Assembly: GCA_032358165.1 (NCBI GenBank)
Contig: JAALGY010000017.1
Location: 2,976,001-3,040,000, forward strand
Origin: Diplosphaera chodatii
Lineage: Eukaryota > Chlorophyta > Trebouxiophyceae > Prasiolales > Stichococcaceae
Length of the DNA stretch: 64,000 nucleotides
Reading direction: 5' to 3'
A model generated the notes under the pieces. The model ran no database searches. It was not told where the DNA came from and saw only the letters and a program-made list of their open reading frames with translations. Made by a program: the position numbers and the translations under genes. This document shows positions 1 through 10,343 of this stretch, piece after piece (position 1 is the first letter of the stretch; the number at the start of each line of letters is the position of its first letter).

Positions 1-242
1 GCATGCTCAGTTATGGGGGCTGCCCACTGGTGATGGCAGAAACAGGCTGACAGCTGCCGCTTCCTCCAAAGAGAGCAGCAGCAGCGACACCGTGCTGCCA
101 AGGCCCTGCTTCCTTGTTGATCTGTGTTGAGCTTCCACACCATCATGCAGTGCGTTGTCCTCACTTCTACTGCTTCGTCTTGCTTTGGACCCTGTACTTC
201 GCTTGCTACCGAGCTTCTTCTTGCTGGCAGTCCAAGTCGTCT

Positions 243-3200
243 TCAGCGCTGCAGCAGGCTGGCAGTTGCTGCGACCGCCCAGCGCGCCATGGCGGCCGCC
301 TTCCAGCCCGCCAGCAGCCACAGCGCCGCCAGGACGGCGTGCCCGATGGCGGCCTCCCAGGGCTCAGCTGCCGGGAAGCCGCAGGTGACGTGGTACTTGT
401 ACGCCTGGATGCGGATGCGCCTGCAGCCACGCGCTGCAAGCTGTGAGAGGGTGCCAGACTCGTCGCCCAAGTGACATCGTTGCCGAGCGCCCAAAGCGTG
501 CTTGTACATATTGTCGCACCTGCAACGTAAATCCACCATAGATGTGGTGCGGACTCCGTGGAAATAGAACGGCCATACCTTGTGAGGCCCACAGCCGCCA
601 TTGCAAAAGAGCACTTGTGACTTTGGTCTCAATGAAAGCCGTCAAAGTACCAACCTGGTGAAAAGCTGCAGCCGTGAAGGGTTTGGCTCCCACAGGCACG
701 TCACGGGATGGCTGTTGCCAAGCTGCACACAGCAAACCCCATGTGAGCGACAGTGCCACATCCTGGTCAACTGGGGCCATGCACTAAGGTCCCTTGCAGT
801 ACACAAATACACATCCACACTTGCACCCAAGGAGCTGACGAGCCATAGCTGCTTGTCACTACACATGCATCTGACACCCATGCCGGGTACTTGACACGTC
901 AGGTGATGCAGCCAGCAGAAGCGCAGTGGCTGGCAGTGTACCAGCATTGCTGCCCGACCACATTTGTTTGGTGCGGAATTATTACCTGGGCCGGGTGATT
1001 ACCTGGAAGGAGGGCACGCGGCCGTGCAGGGAGCGAGCCGAGTCGTGGCGCAGATGGCAGGCAGTATAGGCCTGCAGTGTGACACCAGCCCTGTTGGGGT
1101 GCATATCAGAAGTTGCGGTGCAAGGCCCACGCACGGCATGCATGGTTCAGCGCAACACCCAGGTCAGCGCAACACGCAGGAAGGGACGTTGATGTTGCAA
1201 GGCATGCTGCCATGTATGATAGATGGATCGTAATGGCAGTCTGCCAGCTGCTGTATGTGGCGCGCACCATTCTGGAACTGGCATTACCGCTGCAGAACAT
1301 GCCACGGCTGTCAGCTTCAGTGCTGCAGGGTGTGCTGTGCTGTCCAGGAACTCCACTGGGGACATCTGTAAAGCTCACGCCAACGGATGCAAGCTGCACA
1401 CGGGGCGTGTCTGCCACCGAAGTTCTGCACTGCATTGGGCCGTCAGCTTCGTGGCAGCAGGAGCTGCATATGTCGCCTATGGTGGTGTTCAGGCTGATTA
1501 CAACATCAGTGGCTGAGCGATCTGAGGCGCATGCTCCAATCGCGGGCGGCGGCAGGCTCTTGCTGCGGCGGCGGCGGCAGCAGCGGCAGCAGCACCTCGT
1601 CATGCTGGCTTGCTGTGCACCGGCCCTGCACACGTCAAGTAACCTAATAATGTGCTTCAAATCCAAGCGGAAAGATCGTCCAAAACAGCTGCAGCTGCTG
1701 CACGACCGTGGATCAGATCCGGGTTAGAGCACTGCACATGCGACAATGGGATGTCCAACTAGGCCGTCACCTGCATGCATGTGCACCTATCCATATCTAC
1801 TCAACAGGAACTTAACTCAGTTAAACTCTCACAACAGCACAAAGCACGGGCTCTTGCCGCAAGGCGGTGACAAGACCAGAACCCCCACGTGACTGCGGCA
1901 GGTCCTCGACGGGTTCAAGCGCACGGCTTTCGGACACGATGCTGGCTTCCAAGGACCGTTGACTTGTGCGTAGTGTTAAGGGGTGGGGCGGACGTGGTTG
2001 CCGCTGTCAGGTCGGCATTTGGGACATGCGTGGGACATGTCACGTGCCCCAACCTTGGACTCTCCAACACATCTTGGACGGTGGTCAGTGCTGCGCATCA
2101 GAGGGCTGGTTCATACCTCCACACACACTTTAAATCTCTACATCGCGCCTGTACGCACTCCTTAACGTGGTAGCAAGCCAACCGGGGTGCCTCACGCCAA
2201 TCAGTAGCCGCCGTCACAGTCTCAGGGGTCCTGGCGGTAGCGCTGTAGCGCCTGTCTTGCCATGCGGTGTTAGGCTACAGCAGACCCTGGCCGAGCTTCA
2301 GTGCCTAGTGGAGTCGGGCCGCACGCTCAGGTTCCAGCTGCTGCCGTGCCGCCCAACACCACGCTTCAGCGGCTGCCAGTCCTGCACACCAGTCACAACC
2401 GCCGGCAGTCAACACCCTTGCACCAGCTCCAGCGGAGCACCCCATGCTGGGGCCCCGCGCAGGCCACGTACCAAAGCGTACTGCCTCGGCGCTTCACCGC
2501 CGCCACACCGCTTGCAATGCATTGCACTGCAACTCACAACTCAAACATGCCATTAGCAGCGCAGCAGCAATGGTTGCCGTACCAGGTATTCATCAGCCAT
2601 GCTGCAAAAGCCAGCGCCCGGTTGGTCTCGCGCCAGGCAGCGAGCACCAGCAGAGCGACGGCGCCCAGCACCACTGTGTGCCCGATCAACTGCAGCACCA
2701 AAACAAAGGCGGATTTGGCTTCTGGGCCACCAGCAGCAGGGCATAGCCACCATGGCCGAGAGTGCTGCAACCAGAATGATTCAACCATCCACAGACACCA
2801 GGTGCTTCGGTCTTCAGATACTGTGCAAATGTATGGGAAGCTGGCAGGAGAATAGGAGACGGCTTGTTTGGCGAGAGCACAGCACCTGCTCCCAGGGCTC
2901 GACGCAATTGAACGCCATGGACATGTTGTATACCTCCAGCCAGACAGCCAGCCGCCTGCACATGCAGCACCCGCATGTGATGAGCCATGATGTAGAGTTG
3001 AGCTCACTGTTCTTGTGCTTGCTCAAAGAGCTCTGTGCAAAAGGGAGGCATCGGCCCTTTAAAAAGGGGGCGTCATGCAGTGGTGGTCTCTGGGCAGCAA
3101 GTCATGGCATCACCTGCCGAGCCGGCCCAGGATGCCAGACTTGCGCTTGTGCAGCAGCAGCACGATCTGCTCCTGCGGCGCTGCCCGTTCCGGCGCATAC

Positions 3201-3253
3201 TCCCCAGCGATCGCGGGGCCCACGCTGCTGGCGTCCCCCCCTGAGGCGTCCAC
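243..3253 (-). CDS. Unrecognised membrane protein with a repeated EPWE/IGH module (partial model)
   Basis: Four minus-strand exons join in phase: 3114-3253, 2886-2955, 2583-2689 and 243-420 (stop 243-245). The first contains EYAPERAAPQEQ and HKRKSGILGRLGR. The next two encode NCVEPWEQ, then LIGHTVVLGAVALLVLAAW, a clear membrane helix. The last encodes AAEPWEAAIGH followed by AVLAALWLLAGW, a second copy of the same layout: Arg-rich start, EPWE, IGH, hydrophobic helix. All junctions have GT/AG ends and compatible phases. The join across the 1.9-kb interval 421-2582, long for this genome, is my inference. The two halves could instead be neighbouring paralogues, with other exons unseen. The start lies above 3253 and was not found. 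I do not recognise the family; it looks like an integral membrane protein built from duplicated helix modules. Confidence 0.4.
421..2582. other. Putative long intron or intergenic stretch
   Basis: No reading frame here shows a protein I recognise. Open frames are short, overlap on both strands and lack conserved motifs. The stretch lies between two blocks of the unrecognised membrane gene and may be its intron. Confidence 0.3.
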
Positions 3254-4635
3254 CTGCGCAGGAGGAGGCCTTGACATGGCTGAGCTGACCCAACACCATG
3301 CCAGCATCACCTTGTGGGGCTGCGATCCGGATGCACAGCCAGGCCAGCCACGCACAGCACATCAGGCATCAGCAGGCGCACGCACAGCATAGCACTGTTC
3401 CTGCACGTGCGCGGCGTCAGAGACGATCAGCTGTGGTGGGTGGGAAGGCAGGTGGCGACCGCACATGTGTGTGCTGGTCCTCTACCGAGCTGGCAATTGG
3501 ACGGCGTTCTGTGCGGCTGGCGCGCTGCCCAACCATCTTGCTGGACGACGCAGGCTGCAGCCCGCAGTGCGCACCGCCCAACGCGACGGCAGCTGCTGCT
3601 TCGGCTCCCGCTGGCCTGTGCCCCTGTTCTGCAGGAGGTGGCCTCCAATCTTCACCCAAGTGGCACTTGACACCTCGCAGTTGCCTTGCAGGATCGCCCT
3701 GCATGCGCTCCAACCAGCCTGTGCGCACATCAGGATCTGTAGCGGTATACAGCAGCCCACCCGCAAGAGTCTGAGGGCGGCTGCGTCCCTACAGTGCGAC
3801 CAGGACAGGACTCGTCCTGCGCTGCGTGCCCAGGCGCAGTGCACCTGCTGAGGTGCAGGATCACCACCGGGCAAGCCGGGCTGCTGTCAAGATTGATGAT
3901 GTTCCAACGCAGGCACTGTCGCTACTGTGGTCCCTCCGGAGAGAGCTGCCGTATTGAATTTGTTTGAAGGCTGTCAGATCAACCTAGATGCACTGCCGCT
4001 TGCGGCTGCGGTGCCGCCACCAGCGTCAGATAGGAGACCTATAACGCCGCATGTGTCAATGACATGTCATGCGGCTGCTCCTGAATGCTGGAACTTATGG
4101 ATCACTGCTCAGGGACTGTGTTGGTCGGGATGACGTGATCGTTGTGGCGAGCGGCGAGTTGGCGCAGATGCAAGCGCACAACGCGCAACTTGTGTTTGTG
4201 GCACAGATCACTTTCTTCACTCCGTTCCAACTGAAGCTGCCAATCAAAAAGTGTAGCCATTGGCGCAACACAAACTTGCAGCGAGAGCTTGCACGCATCC
4301 GTGGCAGGTCTTGCTTCAGGTTGTTTATCTAAAGCCTGTGATCATGACATCGCAGAACCGTCTTTGATACTTTCGACGGACACCTTGCCGGCTAGCAAGC
4401 AACACACAGTTTGGACTCGTTGTCGGCCTGGTCCAGTGTGCGCCAGTGCTGGCAACATCCCACCGCAGCGCCGACGTTGACGAGGAGATCAAAGGCGCCA
4501 AAGGTGCAGAAGGCCCGTAAGTTATTACAGATGAACCAAAGCGCATGTTGGCTGGATGTCTCACGTACCATGCAGCTGAAGGACATGCCACATCATCAGA
4601 GCATGCCGCCACTTGTCTGCCATTTCGCAGGCAGC
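3254..4635. other. Shared upstream region of two divergent genes
   Basis: This 1.4-kb stretch separates the minus-strand membrane gene from the plus-strand ELF4 gene. It probably holds undetected 5' exons of the former. An acceptor CAG at 4628-4630, five bases before the ELF4 start codon, suggests that the ELF4 leader is also spliced. No further feature could be supported. Confidence 0.3.
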
Positions 4636-6093
4636 ATGGACGCCCAGGAGCACCCAGCACCGCAGCCGCCCGCCGCAACTGCTTCGCCGGCGCCGTCAGC
4701 GTTCGCCGCAATCGCTGCGCAGCAGGCGGTGCCCGCGTCGCCGTCGCTGATGCCGACGCCCACGCCTCCGCCTCAGCCGCAGCTGGCAGCCCCTGTAGCA
4801 GCCGCCCCGCCGCCGCAGCAGGCAGCGCCCCAGCCGCAGGTGGCGCCGCCAGCAGCTGGCGCGGCAGCTGCGGGGGCACCCGCAGCGCCTGACGTGCAGC
4901 GGCCGGCACGGCCTGCAGCGCCGGTGGGGCAGCCGTCACAGCTGCCGGCGGTGTCCCAGGCGCTGCAGCCACCGACGCAGCCGCCACGGCAACAGCAGCC
5001 GCAGCAGCAGCAGCAGCAGCGGCAGCAGCAGCAGGCGGCCGCGCCAGCGGCTAAGCAGGAGAGCGAGGCCGCGCCCATGCAGGTAGATCACACCGACTCC
5101 CCGCGCAGGCTGTGCAGACCGCAGGCTCCGGCGACAGCCCGTCCCGTCCATGCTCGCACATTGTCATGGTCTTGCTGCGTTGCATCATGTCTTGGTGCCC
5201 GACCGCTACAAGGATGTCTATCTCAGCTGCGCTTTGGCTGTCCACAGGTGGATGCAAACCCAGCAGGCACGGCGGCAGCAGCATCAGCAGCTGCTGCACC
5301 GGGAGCGGCGACAACAGCAGCGCCTGCGGCGGCGCCAGCTGATGGCCATCTTGCTGCTGCGGACATGTCCGCAGCTGCTGCTGATGTACCGGCGCCTGCA
5401 GTCACGGCGCCGCCCGCGGCGCCCGACGCTACGCCCGCTGCGCTGCCGAACGGCTTCGGCGGCGCCGCGTCAGCGGCGCCGCCAGGGGACATCGCCTGGT
5501 CCGGCTTCGAGCTGACCAGCGACGTGCAGAGCGTCCTGGACCAAAACAAGTGCGCTCCCTTTCAAGGTTCACGGTTCAGAGTCCTGCACCAGCAGCCCAG
5601 CCTGCGCCTGTGCCACAACCCATTCGGACGCGTCGGCACGCATTGGGAAGAGTGTCGTGCAGCCCCTCATATGCCGCGCACTGCATGCAACGCCCTCCTG
5701 TGCGATGCTGCCGGCAGGCTGCTGATCAACGAGATCAATGCGAACCATGAGGGGCGCACGCCAGAGGCGTTTGCACGCAACCACCTGCTGATCCGTGAGC
5801 TCAACGGCAACATTGCCAAGGCGAGGGTTGCGCCCCAGCCTTCAGCTGCTGTAGCTCTGGTGCATGGTCTCGTAAACGGTCACGACCCAGTTTGCCACAG
5901 GCGCTTGAGCTGCCACTTTGCTGCCTGGAGCCCGTCCGTTTGTCCCACATGACATCTATTTCTGCAGGTGGTCGAGCTCTACAAGGAGATGGGCAGGTCG
6001 TTTGAGGAGTTCTCGGCAATGGCTGGTGTCAGCATGCCCAGCGGCAGCATCGCGCAGAGCGCTGGGGCCACAGCCAACGGCACGGCAAGCTAG
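4636..6093 (+). CDS. ELF4: ELF4-domain protein, circadian clock family
   Basis: Four exons, 4636-5082, 5248-5549, 5718-5820 and 5968-6093, give 325 residues with all phases closing. Residues 1 to about 235 are low complexity, rich in Ala, Pro and Gln, with a Gln run near residue 120. The C-terminal part is a clear EARLY FLOWERING 4 domain: SDVQSVLDQNK, LLINEINANHEGR, LLIRELNGNIAK and VVELYKEMGRSFEEF in order. In land plants ELF4 is a small helical nuclear protein of about 110 residues that joins ELF3 and LUX in the evening complex repressing clock genes at dusk. Here the domain keeps that spacing but carries a threefold longer disordered extension. Intron 3 starts GC (AAG then GCGAGG) and is a GC-AG intron. 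The clock role is inferred from the family. Confidence 0.88.
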
Positions 6094-6784
6094 CACTGCT
6101 CGCTGTTGGACATTCAGTGCATGGGGGCAGGATTGTTGGTCGACACAATATTCGTATGTAACATCAGAGTGCTTCTGCCCTGACAAACGACAGCTGCATG
6201 TTCACCGGGGCCTCTAGTTGCAGACGAGACAGGGTTTGGCAGCAGCACTGGCCTGCACAAAACATCAGAACTGAGACTGCCGAACGGCGAGCGTTGTTGC
6301 AGGGGCAACAGTGGCTGAGCTCGCGAATGTCAACATGGGTTGTACAGTGGACAACAGAAGCGGCTTGGGTGGCACTTTTGTGGTTGCCACACTGCTGCTG
6401 GCGATTTTGATATGTCGGGTTTCGTCCGTCTAAAGCAACAAAATATATATGTTGCCTGTTTCATGTAAAACCACTGATGGAGTCTGCAGACCCTCTCCAA
6501 AGCATGTTCTGTGACATCCTACCCACTGATTGGAACTCGCAATCCCCCAGAACCTACTATATATACCTGCAAGACGATGTGCTGATGGCAGACTACTGCT
6601 GCAGGCTGTAAGTACAGATCTGACATGTCACGCCATGCTATTGCCAAAAGAGCGCCGGCTGGCATAGGCCAAGAGGAGTGGACAAAAGCACTGTTTGCAC
6701 GCACGTCTACTACCGCCCAGGCACCAGTGCCTCCTCCAAGCCTGGACGGCATGCTTGCCACCGTGCTGCAGGGTTTCCTCGGGG
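6094..6784. other. 3' flank between ELF4 and the methyltransferase (convergent)
   Basis: The two genes converge here. A TGTAA motif at 6157-6161, 64 bases after the ELF4 stop, matches the usual chlorophyte polyadenylation signal. No other gene is seen. Confidence 0.4.
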
Positions 6785-9715
6785 TCACGCCCGCACGTTG
6801 TGCGCAATCCAGAACATGTAGGAGTGCCCGGTGCCCTTCACGCTGTCGTCGAAGCTGAGCTTGCGGTGCGGCCCGATCACCGCCCGCCCGCAGGTGACCG
6901 CCGTCTCGCCGCCGGTCTGATGCCAGCCCAGGCCCTCGAAGAACGCCCGCATCTGCGCAAGCACATTATTGATGGCGTTTCAAGTTGCAAATGGGATGAC
7001 TGGCCACTCTGTGCAGGTATGGGGCCAGCATCCAACAACCCGCGCTGGTGAGGACCCGCTGCATCTGCAGCAAGCAGTGCCCCGTTATATTACTGCCATG
7101 CATGCCATCAAACGGTGCTGCACCGCAGGAGAGGCTGTGCTGTGTAATCAGGGCGGCTTACAAACACACAAGCGCGACAGCATCGTCATCAGCAGAAGCA
7201 TTGCAGCGGGCTGCTGCCTGGGCATCCCAGTTGCCCTGTAGCCCAACATCACGTGTCCGTCGACCATGACAGTGGCAGAAAAAGGTGGCTACCTCTCCGG
7301 GGTCGTTGGGGTAGCCCCAATACACGTGCTCGTTGACGCCCCCCAGGGTTTTGGGCCTGGACCGCCACTCGTCCACCTCCTCCTGCGACGACATCGTCGC
7401 GATGAAGGTGCTGCCGGGCGCCGCTTCCTGCAGCCGCCATGACAACTTTGAATGCGTCACACGAGATTTTCTCCGGAGAAAGAATACACTCAGCTGCAGC
7501 CCGGATTATGCAGACACTGCATGGTGCTGTGAAAATGTGCAGTGTGGGGCCTACATGTAGGCTGATGTAAAGAACGCTGGGCTCTTCGTTCGTGCAATGA
7601 CTGAACATCCCCTGTGTGGAAGCAACTCACTGCTGGTACTGACCTGGGCAGCTGTGCGGAACATGGCTTCAAGCACGTCGGGCTTGAGGTACGGCGTGAG
7701 GCCCTCTGCCAGGAACACCGTCGGCACTGTCACGTCCCACCCTGCGGCAGGATCACTGAGGTCACTTGCTGCAGCAGTTTTGAGATGCAGCGTCTGCCGG
7801 GTGCGAAAGAGCGGCCGGCCTATACCGCTAAAGTCCTTCTGCCTGAGGTCACGCCGCGGCTTGGCAGCGTCGCCGCCATCAACCCCAGTCTCTGAGTTGC
7901 ACACTGTGGCAGCAGACGCCTGACGCAGAGGAACACCATCGTGCCATGCCATCATCGCTGTTGCGGTGGCTGTCAGGCAAGCGACAGCTGACCTGCTCTT
8001 TGAAGTTCCGAGGCCCAGGTGCCATCTCCCAGGTCGCCCGCTACCGCCGCGTATGATGCCGCCAGCAGCGGGAACCGTGGCCGGCCGCCGTTCTGGGGAT
8101 CCTGCGCGCCACCGTTCCGCGGCTGACTATTCATGACCCCGGCCGGCAGCTCGGCACCCGAGCGCGCCAGCAGGCGGTGCTTGACGTTCAGCACGCCTGG
8201 CCGGTCCACCTCGAACCACCTGCCAGCAGGGTTTAGGGTTTGCAAGCTGTGCGTATGCTTGGACATCACATGCCATTCGACTTGTCGCCTGGGGGTGTGA
8301 GCTTGGCGCAGCAGGCAACAGGCCACATCGCGAGCAACTGTGGCAGCGGCGGCATGACTGCATCGTTTCAGTGTGGTCCTGTGGCCTGCCATAGATAGCG
8401 CAGTGGCAAGTTGCATCGTGTAGAAGCAGGTTGCCAGGCAGCGGCAGACCTCCGCACCTGACGCCAGCAGGCATGTGCAGCCGCCAGGCCCGCGTGTCCA
8501 TTCCCGCCCCCAGCAGCACCACCTGCAGCACATGCTTGTAGAGGTGAAGGCACACGCTGCCTGGATATGCCGCAAGGTGGGTGCTGGCGACTGCACAGAG
8601 GCCAGCATGCGGTGTGCTCTCAAGGCCAGCGCAACAGGAGGCTTGACGCGGCGTAAGGGCAGCGCCACCATTTGAAACCTTCCATCTGGGACGCTGTGGC
8701 AGTCACCTGGGTAGCGGTTTTGGCAGGAGGTCCAGGACTCGGTTCAAGGAAGCGCAGCAGCGCGTCATCAAGAAACTGCAGCCAGGCAGGCGCTGCGTTG
8801 GAAGCTTGTGGATTTGTGGAGGCGGGTCTCCTTGCAGCCACCAGCTGCATCATCGGGACCGCCTGGCAGTACCATCATACAATGCCAAGGATGGCACACC
8901 TTGGTGCGGATGTGGAAGCTGCCCAGCGTGTGCTCGCCCCTCCCCCGGGAATCCGGCACCGTGCCCATGAAGGTGCTAGAGTCCTTGAAGTCCATCTACG
9001 TGCAGAAGCACGGAAGCTTGGGTACTGGGGCCCGAGCCGTTGAGACCCTGATGCAGGTGTGACGATGGCAACCTGCACCAGCTCACATGCATGCAAGACT
9101 AGATTTGAAAGAGCATCTGTCGTTGTGACTCTGCACTTCTGCCGAACTGAGGCCCCGGTCTCATGAGCTATGGGGGTCCGCATACCGTGAGCACACCTTG
9201 GGGTTGATGCCCTCAGCAGTTTGGCGGGCGTACACCATCGCATCTGTGCCGGCCAGCGTCTCGGCCAGCGGATCCTCGTATAGGGCGTCCGGCTGCTCCG
9301 TCTCCAGCGCCCTCGCGGCTGCATGTCAGGCCTCAGGCGGTGACAACTTGAAGGGGTGTCACGCACATCATCCTGCGATGGTGGACGTGTCATCACGGCG
9401 CTCATACGATTCTGCGCTTACCTGCGCATAGACGCGACGTCCAGCCTACCAGACCTGCATATTGCATCATGCCATACATCAGTTGCTTTCCTCGGGTTTG
9501 TTGAGCCTCTCAGTTGCAGCTGTAACCCTCGCATCATGCATGCATGCCCCACCGATCAGGTCGTCATCTCGGCCTCCATCTGGCAGCCGACGCTTGCCTC
9601 GTTTGCGTGCAGCTGTCAGCAACAGTCCTAAGACTGCAGCAGCAGCGGCGACTGCGACACCTGAAATGTGTTGGTCCGTCATGTCAGCTGGGAATTGCGA
9701 CTGATCAAAGTGCAA
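6785..9715 (-). CDS. Leucine carboxyl methyltransferase-like SAM methyltransferase, membrane-anchored
   Basis: Nine exons read 9553-9715, 9197-9318, 8900-8995, 8707-8775, 8458-8522, 7993-8219, 7644-7741, 7293-7427 and 6785-6952, giving 380 residues with consistent phases. Residues about 19-35 form one hydrophobic helix (GVAVAAAAAVLGLLLTA) followed by RKRGKRR, so the enzyme is probably membrane anchored or plastid targeted. The body follows the PF04072 family: ARALETEQPDALYEDPLAETLAG, an HIRTK then FLDDALL block, the SAM-binding VVLLGAGMDTRAWRL near 151-165, WFEVDRPGVL, and PTVFLAEGLTPYL near 254-266. Characterised members methylate the C-terminal leucine of PP2A or modify lipids and small molecules; many bacterial relatives have no known substrate. 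The substrate here cannot be told. The first ATG (9715) and an in-frame one at 9682 are both possible starts. Confidence 0.85.
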
Positions 9716-10343
9716 ACGATACGATTTTCAGTTGCAACTTGATGCTGATCATTGCACATTCGTGAGCGTGACTAGACGCCGCCGTAGGCGAGGTGTGGGC
9801 CGCGTGGACCTGATGAAAGTCTGGTGGGCATGTGAGTTCACATCAGCTGCAATGGCATGACTGACCATTAGCACACCATGTGTCAGCAGCGTCACGTGGA
9901 GATGCTCGCCCTACCGTATGGTGGCAGCCAACGAGCCAAGCACCAGACAGTTCAATGTCACATACGTACACTTTGGGTTGACGCATGCACAGGCTGCAGG
10001 ACGGTAGATGCACGAAGCCTTGCAGGAAGTTGGATTGTGTGCATGGAGTGTTCGCTGCCGCATGCCCGCTGCCGATCACACGGAACCTATGCAGAGGGCC
10101 TGCTAACTACTGAAAGAATCTGCCAGACTTCGTTGCAATCCAATGCCAGATCTTCATTTTGATGTGTTCAACCGCGCTTGTTGTGGTGTCCGTTGCCCGA
10201 AACCACGTCCCACAAGCTGCAGCACTGCCCACGGTGCTCCGCTGGGCCACACTGCACTGGCCAAACGCCCTTTGCAGCGCCAGGGATCTGCCTGCGCTGC
10301 TGTACTGCCAGTCCCTGCCTGGCGCGCCGAGGACTCACCCTGA
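9716..10343. other. Intergenic, methyltransferase promoter side
   Basis: This 628-base gap lies between the VPS50 stop and the methyltransferase start, both on the minus strand. It should contain the VPS50 3' end and the methyltransferase promoter. No coding motif or RNA gene was seen. Confidence 0.4.

Noticed and set aside
1..700. Resemblance of the left-edge exon to PIG-H (GPI anchor synthesis)
   Set aside because: Only the TM-like composition was similar. The EPWE/IGH pattern shared with the second block is not a PIG-H feature.
7790..7860. Possible methyltransferase exon piece reading DLRQKDFSG
   Set aside because: It sits inside the intron. Joining exon 7993-8219 directly to 7644-7741 gives ELQRAGWDVTVPTVFLAEG, which fits the family better.
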